A DNA stretch of 64,000 nt from the NCBI GenBank assembly GCA_017543335.1, contig JAFYGE010000049.1, positions 1 through 64,000 of the forward strand. The letters run 5' to 3'. The translations under genes were made by a program, and so were the position numbers. The notes under the pieces are model-generated. The model did not search any database. It worked only from the letters and a program-made list of their open reading frames with translations, and had not been told where the DNA came from. Below are positions 16,780 through 26,444 of this stretch, piece after piece. The stretch is from Ruminococcus sp. Its GTDB lineage: Bacteria > Bacillota > Clostridia > Oscillospirales > Ruminococcaceae. How positions within the stretch are numbered: the first letter of the stretch is position 1; every line of letters begins with the position of its first letter.

Positions 16780-16846
16780 CATTTTATCAGGTATATGTAC
16801 ATAGACTAAAAAGAGGACGATTTCCTCAAAAAAAGGAGAGCTAATA

Positions 16847-18001
16847 ATGAATAAGACAGTCTCGGTACTCGGCTCTACCGGCTCAATAGGAACGCAGGCA
16901 TTGGAGGTCTGCGAGAAACACGGACTCGGCGTAACAGCTCTTGCAGCTCACAGCAGTGTTGAACTGCTTGAACAGCAGGCAAGAAAGTTCAAACCAGAGT
17001 ACGTTGGTATATTTAACGAAGAAAAATACACTGAGCTGAAAGAAAAACTCAGTGATACAAATATAAAGATAGTCTGCGGAATGGAGGGATTGTGCGAGAT
17101 AGCTGCCCTGCCGCAGACAGATATAGTACTTAATTCTGTTGTGGGCATGGTCGGACTTTTGCCGACTCTGACTGCTATTGATGCCGGAAAAGACATCGCC
17201 CTTGCAAATAAGGAAACTCTTGTTGCAGGCGGCGAACTCGTAATGTCAGAAATAGCTAAAAAGGGAGTTAAGCTTTATCCGGTCGACAGCGAGCATTCTG
17301 CGATATTCCAGTGCTTGCAGGGCAATAAGCGTTCTCAGCTGAGTAAAGTTATACTCACGGCATCAGGCGGACCATTCTTTGGAAAGTCCTATGAAGAACT
17401 CAGGAATGTAACAAAAGAACAGGCACTTAATCACCCTAACTGGGATATGGGCAATAAAATAACGATCGATTCAGCTTCACTTATGAACAAGGGACTCGAA
17501 TTTATCGAGGCAAAGTGGCTCTTTGACCTTGAACCTGACCAGATAGAAATAGTAGTCCACCGTCAGAGCGTAGTACATTCCGCTGTTGAATATGATGATT
17601 ATTCAGTCATAGCTCAGCTTGGTGTACCGGATATGAAGATACCGATACAGTACGCACTGCTTTATCCGGACAGAGTTAGCTGTCCGACAGGCAGACTTTC
17701 ACTGACTGAATACGGTAAACTCACATTTGAAAAGCCTGATATAGAGACTTTCAAGTGTCTCGGAGCTGCCATAAAAGCAATAAAACTTGGCGGAGCTTAC
17801 CCTTGTCTTGTAAACTCTGCAAACGAAGAAGCAGTCAGATACTTCCTCAACGATAAGATAAAATTTATCGAAATAGGCGAAATAGTAAGTTCAGTGCTTG
17901 ACAAATTTCCTCGTTCATCAGTCAATAGCTATGAGGACGTAATGAAAGCGGACAGCGAAGCAAGGAAGTATGTAAGAGACTATATTGCTGACTTAAAGTA
18001 A
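16847..18001 (+). CDS. dxr: 1-deoxy-D-xylulose 5-phosphate reductoisomerase
   Basis: Second step of the MEP isoprenoid pathway: DXP to MEP with NADPH. 384 residues. NADPH-binding VLGSTGSIGTQAL (6-18), the NKETLVAGG loop, the metal site VDSEHSAIFQ and the substrate loop ASGGPF are all present. The ribosome site is AAAGGAGAG. Together with ispG downstream it places two MEP enzymes in this operon. Confidence 0.96.
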   Translation: MNKTVSVLGSTGSIGTQALEVCEKHGLGVTALAAHSSVELLEQQARKFKPEYVGIFNEEKYTELKEKLSDTNIKIVCGMEGLCEIAALPQTDIVLNSVVGMVGLLPTLTAIDAGKDIALANKETLVAGGELVMSEIAKKGVKLYPVDSEHSAIFQCLQGNKRSQLSKVILTASGGPFFGKSYEELRNVTKEQALNHPNWDMGNKITIDSASLMNKGLEFIEAKWLFDLEPDQIEIVVHRQSVVHSAVEYDDYSVIAQLGVPDMKIPIQYALLYPDRVSCPTGRLSLTEYGKLTFEKPDIETFKCLGAAIKAIKLGGAYPCLVNSANEEAVRYFLNDKIKFIEIGEIVSSVLDKFPRSSVNSYEDVMKADSEARKYVRDYIADLK

Positions 18002-18025
18002 GCAGCATTGAAAGGATAAATATAC

Positions 18026-19099
18026 ATGGGTATCATAATTGCACTTATCATTTTCGGACTTATAGTTACAGTCCACGAATTCGGTCATTTTATCTGTGCT
18101 AAGCTTAGCGGTATAAAAGTACTCGAATTTTCCATAGGTATGGGACCAAAGATAATCCAGAAGAAAAAAGGCGAGACAATGTATTCTCTGCGAGCACTGC
18201 CGGTCGGCGGTTATTGTGCTATGGAAGGTGAGGATGCTCAGATAGATGACGAAAGAGGATTTCGCAATGCAAAATTGTGGAAACGAATGCTCGTGCTTGC
18301 TGCGGGACCTTTCATGAACTTTGTACTTGGTTTTCTTCTTATCATGGGAATGTTCACCATGATGAAAGATGTACCTACAACAAAAATATCAGGTTTCAGC
18401 GGAGTAAGAAACGAAGATGAGTCTGTAACTTATTATGCCGACAGCTACAAAGAAGGTCTGAAACACGGCGATATAATCAAGAAGATAGACAATACAAGAA
18501 TATTCAGCGTTCTCGATCTCAACTATGTTTTTGAAATGAAGGCAAGTCATGATGACGGCAGAAGAAGCGTTGAGGTAGTGCGTGACGGCGAGACAGTTAA
18601 ATTTGATGCTATTAAATTTCACGACAACAATCCGGAAAGAAGCGGAGAGGAATGGGATTTTGGTCTTGAATACAAGAAAAAAACACCTGTAACAGTCTTA
18701 AAAGGTTCAGGAGATATATTCTTGTCCATGACGCACATTGTAGGTCTTTCAGTTAAACAGCTCGCAACAGGCAAGGTAGAGAAAGAAGAAGTATCAGGAC
18801 CTGTCGGAGTAGTTTCAGAGATCGATAAAGCAGCAACAGAAAGTGAAGATAAGGAAAGTGCTGCATTAAATCTTTTCTTTGTATCCGCACTTATATCCAT
18901 AAATGTCGGACTTTTCAATCTTCTTCCGATACCCGGACTTGACGGCGGAAGACTGCTCTTCTGTTTCATCGAACTTGTAAGACGTAAGCCGATAAAGCCT
19001 GAGCACGAAGGATATGTACATCTTGCAGGTATGTTCCTGCTGTTTTCGATAATGATATTTGCAACTTATAACGATATTGTTAAGCTCATATTCAAATAA
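18026..19099 (+). CDS. rseP: RIP-type site-2 zinc metalloprotease
   Basis: Intramembrane protease that cuts anti-sigma factors and signal-peptide remnants. 357 residues. The zinc site HEFGH (17-21) lies in the first membrane helix, a PDZ-like domain in the middle (about 120-200), and a C-terminal helix holds NLLPIPGLDGG with the third ligand Asp (about 306). The ribosome site is AAAGG. It could be the second protease acting on RsgI in this genome (inference from known RsgI signalling). Confidence 0.94.
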   Translation: MGIIIALIIFGLIVTVHEFGHFICAKLSGIKVLEFSIGMGPKIIQKKKGETMYSLRALPVGGYCAMEGEDAQIDDERGFRNAKLWKRMLVLAAGPFMNFVLGFLLIMGMFTMMKDVPTTKISGFSGVRNEDESVTYYADSYKEGLKHGDIIKKIDNTRIFSVLDLNYVFEMKASHDDGRRSVEVVRDGETVKFDAIKFHDNNPERSGEEWDFGLEYKKKTPVTVLKGSGDIFLSMTHIVGLSVKQLATGKVEKEEVSGPVGVVSEIDKAATESEDKESAALNLFFVSALISINVGLFNLLPIPGLDGGRLLFCFIELVRRKPIKPEHEGYVHLAGMFLLFSIMIFATYNDIVKLIFK

Positions 19100-19124
19100 A
19101 AACGATATTTAGGGAGTGAAAAAA

Positions 19125-20162
19125 ATGAGGAACGTCAGACCTGTAAAAGTTGGAAATTGCGTCCTTGACGGTAAACATATATACATACAGTCGATGCTGA
19201 ATATCAGATCGGATGATATCGAGGGAAGCGTTAAACAGGCTGTAGAGCTTGAAAAAGCCGGCTGCGAGATAGTAAGAGCTGCGATACCGAATATGGACGC
19301 AGTGAAGCTTATACCTGCAATAAAAGAGAAAATTAATATACCTCTTGTAGCCGATATCCACTTTGACTACAAGCTTGCTCTTGAAGCAGCAGCTGCCGGA
19401 GTTGATAAAATAAGGATAAATCCAGGAAATATAGGCGGAATGGACAGGGTAAAGCAGGTCGTAGATGCCTGCCGTTCAAGAAATATTCCTATCAGGATCG
19501 GAGTAAACTCCGGTTCACTTGAAAAGTCCATACTCGAAAAATACGGTTCGCCAACACCCGAGGCACTCGTAGAGAGTGCAATGACTCATGCAGCTATGCT
19601 CGAACACTTTGATTTTAATGATATAGTAATATCAATAAAGTCATCAGATGTAAATAAGATGATAGCTTCTTACCGACTTGCTGCTGAGAAATGTCCGTAT
19701 CCGCTCCATCTCGGAGTTACAGAGGCAGGCACAGAGCGTATGGGACTTATCAAATCCGCTGTCGGAATAGGTTCTCTGCTCTGCGACGGCATTGGCGAGA
19801 CCATAAGAGTTTCACTTACAGATGATCCGGTCAAGGAGATATACGCTGCAAAGGATATCCTGAAATGTATCGGTAAGCGTGGCGGAGTACGTCTTGTTTC
19901 ATGTCCGACCTGCGGCAGAACAAGAATAGACCTCATCGGTACAGCTAAAAAGGTCGAGGAAGCTGTAAAGGACCTCGATAAGGATATCACAGTCGCAGTA
20001 ATGGGATGTGTAGTTAACGGACCGGGAGAAGCAAGAGTGGCTGACGTTGGAATTGCCGGCGGTGACGGATGTGCAATAATATTCAAAAAAGACGGCACAC
20101 AGCGAAAAATCAAAGAGGAGGATATCGTGACCGAGCTTCTTGCGGAGATCGATAAACTTTGA
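19125..20162 (+). CDS. ispG: 4-hydroxy-3-methylbut-2-enyl diphosphate synthase
   Basis: Iron-sulfur enzyme making HMBPP from MEcPP in the MEP pathway. The start is ATG 19125 (345 residues), with AGGGAG at 19111-19116; the GTG at 19116 overlaps that site. It has the N-terminal IQSMLN, LVADIHFDYKLA and RINPGNIG words and the cluster cysteines in SCPTCGR (about 260 and 263) and GCVVNGPGEA (about 295). The stop is one base before the polC ATG. Confidence 0.95.
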   Translation: MRNVRPVKVGNCVLDGKHIYIQSMLNIRSDDIEGSVKQAVELEKAGCEIVRAAIPNMDAVKLIPAIKEKINIPLVADIHFDYKLALEAAAAGVDKIRINPGNIGGMDRVKQVVDACRSRNIPIRIGVNSGSLEKSILEKYGSPTPEALVESAMTHAAMLEHFDFNDIVISIKSSDVNKMIASYRLAAEKCPYPLHLGVTEAGTERMGLIKSAVGIGSLLCDGIGETIRVSLTDDPVKEIYAAKDILKCIGKRGGVRLVSCPTCGRTRIDLIGTAKKVEEAVKDLDKDITVAVMGCVVNGPGEARVADVGIAGGDGCAIIFKKDGTQRKIKEEDIVTELLAEIDKL

Positions 20163-20163
20163 T

Positions 20164-23100
20164 ATGAATATAAAATTAGCAGAGTTTCTGAAAGAATACA
20201 GTCCGGAGATACCGGAAAGTGTTCGGGAAGGTGAAATATTCAAGCTTACATACTCGGACAAGCTTGACAATATAACTTTTTTTGCTCATTTTGAAAAAAT
20301 AGTTCCTTCCGCAGACATTTTTGCTTTTGAGAAGATCGTTGAGGAAGCTATCAGAGTTGAACGAGTGCGGTTGAGCTGCCGGTATCCTGAGTCTCTTTTC
20401 ACTAAAGACTGTTATCCGGAAATGATACTGCTCCTGAAAAGGGACGTGTCAGTAGTAAATGGATTCCTTGATGATGCTGAGATCAACCTCACCGAGGATA
20501 AGCTCAATATAAAGCTTTCACACGGCGGAATGGACATACTCAGGAAGTTCGATTTCTGCGGAAAATTTTCAAAGCTCATTTATAATCAGTTCGGCTTAAG
20601 GATACAGGTCGTACTTGACGGCGAAGAACAGGTTTCCGTTCAGGAGTTTGACCAGATGGTAGAGCGGATAACTGCCGACCTGCCTGATTATAGCAGTCAG
20701 CTCGTACCTGAAAAGTCAAAAGAAGAGCTTCGTGAAGAGGAGATACGCTCGGCAGTACCGAATATCACGCTTGATATGGGCTCACTCAACACTGATTTTG
20801 ACGCTGAATCTGCTGAAATAATCAAGGGTAAAGCAATACGTCAGAAGCCGATCTCCATAAACGAAGCAGTTCAGCAGCTTGGTGAGAAATGTGCTATTGT
20901 CGGTGATGTTTTTGCGAGTGAGATCAAGGAACTCCGCAACGAAAAAACTGTAGCGACCTTTGATATAACAGATTACAGCGGTTCGATAAAAGTAAAAGTG
21001 TTCGGCACTAATAAAGAGATAGAGGATATGAAATTATCCTCCATAAAGAACGGTACAGCACTTCTTGTACTTGGAAAAGTGGACTATGATTCTTATGCGA
21101 GAGATATAACAATATCGCCAAATTCTCTTATCAAGGTAAAAAGAATACCTAAAATGGACAACTATCCGGAGAAACGTGTGGAGCTTCACTGCCATACAAA
21201 TATGTCTGCAATGGATGCAGTAACCGACCCTGTTACACTCATCAACAGAGCAGCTATGTGGGGACATCAGGCAATGGCAATAACCGACCACGGCTGTGTA
21301 CAGGCTTTTCCGGACTGTATGTACAATATGCCGAAGAATTTCAAAGTTATTTACGGCATGGAAGCATACGTTGTAAATGACCTGGACAGACAGCTTGTCC
21401 TGAAACATCCTGACAGCAGAAGCGTCAATGACGAGATAATTATTTTTGACGTTGAAACTACAGGTCTTAGCTTCAATTCAGACCGACTTACTGAGATAGG
21501 TGCAGTCAAGCTGAAGAACTTGCAGGTTGTCGACAGCTTTAATACAAAAGTGAATCCCGGCAGGCACATTCCTGAGAAGATAACTGAGCTCACAGGAATA
21601 AGTGACGAGGATGTAAAGAACGCTCCGAATGAAAAAGAAGCTATTGAAAAGTTCATGGAGTTTTGCGGAGCTGACCCTGTACTTGCAGCTCACAATGCTA
21701 CATTTGATACTAATTTTATAAATGAAGCCTGCAAACGTCAGGGTATAAAATTTGATTACAACTGGATAGATACGCTCATTTTGTGTCAGGCTATGCTGCC
21801 GGAAATGGGACGACACAAACTGAATCTTGTAGCAAAACAGCTCAAACTCGGCAAATTCGACCACCACCGTGCATCAGATGATGCTTTGATGCTGGCTAAA
21901 ATATATATCGAGCTTGTTGGCAGACTTGTCAGCGAAAAACAGCTTAAAACTCTTGACGAGCTGAATTATAAATCCGGCGAGATTGACGTAAAGAAGCTGA
22001 AATCATATCATCACATTATTCTTGTACGCAATCAGGCCGGACTAAAAAACCTCTATAAGCTTGTATCATACAGTAACCTTGACTATTTTTACAAAAAGCC
22101 GCTCATACCAAAATCCGTTTTACAGGCTCACAGAGAGGGGCTTATTTTCGGAAGTGCCTGTGAAGCCGGAGAGCTCTTTCAGGCTATGCTGAACAACGCT
22201 CCGGAAAAAGAGCTTGAACGTCTTGCATCATTCTATGATTACCTCGAAATACAGCCTATTGCGAACAATGAGTTCATGGTTCGTGAGGGTACTGCGGAAA
22301 ACGATGAGGAACTAAGGAACTACAACAGACGAATAGTTGCTCTTGGCGACAGACTCGGCATACCAACTTGTGCGACCTGTGATGTTCATTTCATCGACCC
22401 TAAAGACGGAATATATCGAAAGATAATTCTCGCAAGTATGGGATTCAAGGATGCCGAAAATCAGGCACCGCTTTATTTCAGAACCACAGAAGAAATGCTT
22501 GCTGAGTTTGAGTATCTTGGTGAGGACAAGGCGAAAGAAGTAGTTATCACTAATACCAACATGATAGCTGACATGATAGAAGTTGTGCGACCTATACCTA
22601 AGGGGACTTTCACTCCAACTATTGACGGTGCAGAAGAAGAACTCGTGAAAATAACGCACGATAAGGCTCATGAGATATACGGCGACCCACTGCCGGAGCT
22701 CGTTGACAAACGCCTTGACCGTGAACTTTCATCTATCATAAAACACGGATTTTCAGTGCTCTACATCATCGCACAAAAACTTGTATGGAACTCAGTTGAG
22801 AACGGTTATCTTGTAGGTTCACGAGGCTCAGTCGGCTCCTCTTTTGTGGCGAATATGGCTGGTATATCGGAGGTCAATCCGCTGCCGCCGCATTATGTTT
22901 GTCCTAAGTGTAAGCACAGCGAATTTTTGCTGGACGGCGTATACGGCTCAGGTTTCGACCTGCCTCAGAAGAACTGTCCGGACTGCGGTACTGATATGCA
23001 CCGTGAAGGACACGACATCCCATTCGAGACATTCCTCGGTTTTGACGGCGACAAAGCTCCTGATATAGACCTTAATTTCTCGGATGAATATCAATTCTGG

Positions 23101-24489
23101 GCACACAGATATACAGAGAAGCTTTTCGGTAAGGCAAACGTTTTCAAAGCAGGAACGATCTCGGTAGTTGCTGAAAAGACAGCTTACGGCTATGTAAAGA
23201 AATACTGCGAGGAAAACGGAATAACGCTGAATAACTGCGAGATGAACCGCCTCTCGATCGGATGCACAGGCATCAAACGTACAACAGGACAGCATCCGGG
23301 AGGAATGGTCGTTGTTCCGTCAGATTATGACGTTTACGATTTTACTCCGGTACAGCATCCTGCCGACACAGCCGATTCTGAGATAATAACTACTCATTTT
23401 ACGTTCAACTCGCTCCATGACACAATATTGAAGCTTGATGAGCTCGGACACGTTGTGCCTACTCTTTACAAGCACCTTGAAGACCTCACAGGCATAAAGA
23501 TAAAAGATGTACCTACATCTGATCCGGATGTTATAAGAATGTGTACAAATTGCGATGTACTTGGAGTAACTCCGGAAGAAATATACTGTCAGACGGGAAG
23601 TCTCGGAATCCCTGAAATGGGTACCGGATTCACAATACAGATGCTCCTTGACGCTAAACCGACCAAATTCAGTGACTTCCTGCAAATCTCAGGTCTTTCA
23701 CACGGTACTGATGTTTGGCTCGGAAACGCTAAAGACCTCATAGATCAGGGTGTATGTACAATTTCAGACGTTATCGGTACGAGAGATAGTATCATGACCT
23801 ATCTTCTTTATAAGGGTGTTGAGCCTAAAATGGCGTTCCAGATAATGGAGTGGACGAGAAAGGGTAAAGCTCCTAAGCAGTTTACTCCTGAGATAATAGA
23901 GATGCTCCGCTCACACAACGTACCTGATTGGTACATTGAAAGCTGTCTGAAGATTAAGTATATGTTCCCGAAAGCTCATGCTGCCGCATATGTTATCGCA
24001 GCAATTAAGCTTGGCTGGTTCAAACTTCACAGACCTTTGGAATACTATGCGACCTACTTCTCGATAAGAGGTGAGGACTTTGATGCGGAGCTTGCTGTTA
24101 AAGGCAAAGCAGCGGTCCGAGCAAGAATTGAAGAGCTGAAAGCTATGGGTAACGAGCGTTCCAAAAAGGAAAGTGACCTCTACGACATATTACTCATTAC
24201 AAACGAGATGATGTCAAGAGGTTATGAGTTCCTGCCTATCGACCTTTTCAAGTCTCATGCGACTGATTATCTTGTAGAGGACGGTAAACTCAGGATACCG
24301 TTTTCAGCCATGAGTGGAGTTGGAGACAACGCTGCAAAGGGAATATACGAAGCAGCTCAAAAGGGCGGATTCATCTCAATAGAAGAATTTCAGGAGATGA
24401 GTGGTGCATCAAAAACAACAATAGATATGTTGAAAAGCATAGGTGCATTTGGTGAATTACCCGATTCTGCACAATTATCATTATTTTAA
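20164..24489 (+). CDS. polC: DNA polymerase III PolC-type, alpha subunit
   Basis: Main replicative polymerase of low-GC Gram-positives, with a built-in 3'-5' exonuclease. About 1441 residues from ATG 20164 (the TTG at 20140 lies inside ispG and is less likely). Order: N-terminal domains, OB fold (about 240-300), PHP part one (ELHCHTNMSAMDAV, about 339), exonuclease (FDVETTG, about 427; an HRASDDA motif later), PHP part two, zinc knuckle (CPKC...CPDC, about 912-941), palm with PDIDLNFSDE (about 963) and a C-terminal LGAFG-like end. No ribosome site lies close; GGAG is 16 bases away, so translation is probably coupled to ispG. Confidence 0.97.
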   Translation: MNIKLAEFLKEYSPEIPESVREGEIFKLTYSDKLDNITFFAHFEKIVPSADIFAFEKIVEEAIRVERVRLSCRYPESLFTKDCYPEMILLLKRDVSVVNGFLDDAEINLTEDKLNIKLSHGGMDILRKFDFCGKFSKLIYNQFGLRIQVVLDGEEQVSVQEFDQMVERITADLPDYSSQLVPEKSKEELREEEIRSAVPNITLDMGSLNTDFDAESAEIIKGKAIRQKPISINEAVQQLGEKCAIVGDVFASEIKELRNEKTVATFDITDYSGSIKVKVFGTNKEIEDMKLSSIKNGTALLVLGKVDYDSYARDITISPNSLIKVKRIPKMDNYPEKRVELHCHTNMSAMDAVTDPVTLINRAAMWGHQAMAITDHGCVQAFPDCMYNMPKNFKVIYGMEAYVVNDLDRQLVLKHPDSRSVNDEIIIFDVETTGLSFNSDRLTEIGAVKLKNLQVVDSFNTKVNPGRHIPEKITELTGISDEDVKNAPNEKEAIEKFMEFCGADPVLAAHNATFDTNFINEACKRQGIKFDYNWIDTLILCQAMLPEMGRHKLNLVAKQLKLGKFDHHRASDDALMLAKIYIELVGRLVSEKQLKTLDELNYKSGEIDVKKLKSYHHIILVRNQAGLKNLYKLVSYSNLDYFYKKPLIPKSVLQAHREGLIFGSACEAGELFQAMLNNAPEKELERLASFYDYLEIQPIANNEFMVREGTAENDEELRNYNRRIVALGDRLGIPTCATCDVHFIDPKDGIYRKIILASMGFKDAENQAPLYFRTTEEMLAEFEYLGEDKAKEVVITNTNMIADMIEVVRPIPKGTFTPTIDGAEEELVKITHDKAHEIYGDPLPELVDKRLDRELSSIIKHGFSVLYIIAQKLVWNSVENGYLVGSRGSVGSSFVANMAGISEVNPLPPHYVCPKCKHSEFLLDGVYGSGFDLPQKNCPDCGTDMHREGHDIPFETFLGFDGDKAPDIDLNFSDEYQFWAHRYTEKLFGKANVFKAGTISVVAEKTAYGYVKKYCEENGITLNNCEMNRLSIGCTGIKRTTGQHPGGMVVVPSDYDVYDFTPVQHPADTADSEIITTHFTFNSLHDTILKLDELGHVVPTLYKHLEDLTGIKIKDVPTSDPDVIRMCTNCDVLGVTPEEIYCQTGSLGIPEMGTGFTIQMLLDAKPTKFSDFLQISGLSHGTDVWLGNAKDLIDQGVCTISDVIGTRDSIMTYLLYKGVEPKMAFQIMEWTRKGKAPKQFTPEIIEMLRSHNVPDWYIESCLKIKYMFPKAHAAAYVIAAIKLGWFKLHRPLEYYATYFSIRGEDFDAELAVKGKAAVRARIEELKAMGNERSKKESDLYDILLITNEMMSRGYEFLPIDLFKSHATDYLVEDGKLRIPFSAMSGVGDNAAKGIYEAAQKGGFISIEEFQEMSGASKTTIDMLKSIGAFGELPDSAQLSLF

Positions 24490-24490
24490 C

Positions 24491-24519
24491 TTGACTTTCT
24501 AATGGTAGTATGTTATCAT
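24491..24519 (+). promoter_or_regulatory. promoter of the his operon
   Basis: TTGACT (24491-24496), 17 bases, TATCAT (24514-24519). It is overlapped by the direct repeats at 24504-24543. Confidence 0.65.
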
Positions 24520-24543
24520 ATTATCATGGTAATACATTAGCAT
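24504..24543 (+). repeat. two direct repeats over the his promoter (putative operator)
   Basis: GGTAGTATGTTATCAT (24504-24519) and GGTAATACATTAGCAT (24528-24543) match at 12 of 16 positions with a 24-base period. Flanking words add dyads: CTAATG (24499-24504) with CATTAG (24535-24540), and TAGTATG (24506-24512) with CATACTA (24541-24547). The first copy covers the -10 and the second the likely start point, as expected for a repressor site. Confidence 0.5.
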
Positions 24544-24563
24544 ACTAAAGTGAACGAGATAAT

Positions 24564-24597
24564 GCAAAGCCGTCAGGCGGACTCTGTGCGGTTTTGC
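24564..24597 (+). promoter_or_regulatory. leader hairpin before hisZ
   Basis: GCAAAGCCG (24564-24572) pairs with CGGTTTTGC (24589-24597) with one G-U, in the 5' leader of the his operon. There is no T-box consensus and no T tract, so it is probably a stability or translation element. Confidence 0.4.
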
Positions 24598-24621
24598 TAC
24601 AAATTTTACAGGAGGTATATA

Positions 24622-25818
24622 ATGCGAAATTATGACCTTATTACTCCAGAGGGTACAAAAGACCTTCTCTTTGGTGAGTGTATAGTTAGAAGAAATATAG
24701 AAAAGACTCTCTTTAAGCTTTTTAAGAGCAGAGGATACTGCGAGATGATAACTCCGGGACTTGAATTCTTCGATGTTTTCAATCTTAACTCTCAGTATTT
24801 TCCACAGGAGAATCTCTACAAACTTACAGACAGCAAGGGCAGACTCCTTGTAATGCGTCCGGATTCAACAATGCCGATCGCAAGAGTAGTAGCTACAAGA
24901 CTCCGTGATGCTATGCTCCCATTGAAATTTTGCTATAATCAGACCGTTTATCGCACTGAACCTGCATTAAAGGGAAGAAGTGACGAAATAGTACAGGCTG
25001 GTATAGAACTTATAGGTTCAGAACTTAAAATGGCTGACCTCGAAGTGATCTCAACAGCTGTAGAAGCTTTAAGATCATTCGGAATGGAGTTTTCGCTCGA
25101 GATCGGACATATCGGTATTTTCAAAGAGCTTGTAAGTCATCTTGAAGTATCCGATAACGTGAAAGAGAATATCCGTAAACATATAGAGGCAAAGAATTTC
25201 CCTGCACTCAATGATCTCCTTGACACATTGGGCAGCAGTCCTATAACAAATGCACTTAAAAAACTGCCGGCACTCTTTGGCGGTGAAGAGGTATTTGAAA
25301 AAGCTGAAGAACTCATGCCTGATGAGAATATCAAGAGGATTCTGGACGAGCTGAAAGAAATATATCATGATGCTTGTGAGATATGCGATACTGAGGGAGC
25401 TATCACTGTTGATCTTGGTCTCGTAAATAAGACAGACTATTATACCGGACTTATCATAAAGGGCTATTTACAGGGGCATGGAGAAGAAGTAGTCTCCGGC
25501 GGACGCTATGATAAGCTTATATCAGAATTCGGATATGACGTACCGGCTGTAGGTTTCGCACTCAATGTAAACGGCGTAGCTAAGGTCATCGAAAAGAACG
25601 GAGTATTCCCATCTATGCCGAAGGCTGATATCCTCGTTTATGCAGTTCCGGGATGTGAAGTAGCAGCACTTAAAGCTGCACAGGAATACAGGGATCAGGG
25701 ACTTATCGTTGAAAATGCACTCTTTGACGATCTCGACTCCGCAAGAGCTTACGCTATGGAAATGAGAATAGCAAAAGTTGTTGTTATAGATGAAACAGGG
25801 GAGGATGAACAGGAATGA
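24622..25818 (+). CDS. hisZ: ATP phosphoribosyltransferase regulatory subunit
   Basis: A histidyl-tRNA-synthetase-like protein that activates short HisG and carries histidine feedback. The start is ATG 24622 (398 residues), right after AGGAGG; the longer frame from GTG 24550 crosses the leader hairpin. The class II fold is seen in TPEGTKDLLFGE, RPDSTMPIARV and the SGGRYDKL stretch. It overlaps hisG by four bases (ATGA). Its presence matches the short form of hisG next to it. Confidence 0.92.
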   Translation: MRNYDLITPEGTKDLLFGECIVRRNIEKTLFKLFKSRGYCEMITPGLEFFDVFNLNSQYFPQENLYKLTDSKGRLLVMRPDSTMPIARVVATRLRDAMLPLKFCYNQTVYRTEPALKGRSDEIVQAGIELIGSELKMADLEVISTAVEALRSFGMEFSLEIGHIGIFKELVSHLEVSDNVKENIRKHIEAKNFPALNDLLDTLGSSPITNALKKLPALFGGEEVFEKAEELMPDENIKRILDELKEIYHDACEICDTEGAITVDLGLVNKTDYYTGLIIKGYLQGHGEEVVSGGRYDKLISEFGYDVPAVGFALNVNGVAKVIEKNGVFPSMPKADILVYAVPGCEVAALKAAQEYRDQGLIVENALFDDLDSARAYAMEMRIAKVVVIDETGEDEQE

Positions 25819-26444
25819 ATAAGCCGATAAGAATAGCTCTTACTAAGGGAAGACTTGAAAAAGATACAGTCGGACTCTTTGAAAAGCTTGGCTTTGACTG
25901 TACAGCAGTACGTGAAAAAGGCAGAAAGCTCATACTTCCGATACCTGACGGAAATCTTGAAGTAGTACTTGCAAAGGCAAACGACGTTATCACCTATGTC
26001 GAGCACGGTGTGTGTGATATGGGAGTTGTCGGAAAAGATACTATAATGGAAATGGAAGGCAAATTCTACGAGCTTGTTGACCTTGGATTCGGCAGATGCA
26101 AATTTGCTCTTGCAACCAAAAAAGGCTACGATTTCTACAGCGGATACGGCATAAAGACAATAGCAACAAAGTATCCTAATGTTTCAAGACGCTTTTTTGA
26201 GAAAAAAGGCATGGATACTGAAATAATCAAGATAGAAGGTTCTGTTGAACTTGCACCGCTGCTCGAATTAGCTGACGGTATTGTGGACATAGTTGAGACC
26301 GGAACTACTCTTAAAGAAAACGGACTTGAAGTTATAGAAGACGTAGCACCTATCTCTGCAAGACTTATTGCAAATACAGTAAGCCTGAAACTCAGACACG
26401 CAGAGATCGACAGACTTATTAAACTGATAGAGGAGAATCTGTAA
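25815..26444 (+). CDS. hisG: ATP phosphoribosyltransferase, short form catalytic subunit
   Basis: First step of histidine synthesis: PRPP plus ATP to phosphoribosyl-ATP. 209 residues, the short form that lacks the regulatory domain and needs HisZ. Motifs: IRIALTKGRLEKD, DMGVVGKDT and the PRPP loop GIVDIVETGTTLKENGL. The TAATG junction overlaps hisD. Confidence 0.95.
   Translation: MNKPIRIALTKGRLEKDTVGLFEKLGFDCTAVREKGRKLILPIPDGNLEVVLAKANDVITYVEHGVCDMGVVGKDTIMEMEGKFYELVDLGFGRCKFALATKKGYDFYSGYGIKTIATKYPNVSRRFFEKKGMDTEIIKIEGSVELAPLLELADGIVDIVETGTTLKENGLEVIEDVAPISARLIANTVSLKLRHAEIDRLIKLIEENL

Noticed and set aside
24520-24621. T-box riboswitch or His attenuator before hisZ
   Set aside because: No T-box core sequence, no terminator with T tract and no run of His codons is visible; only a short hairpin is present.
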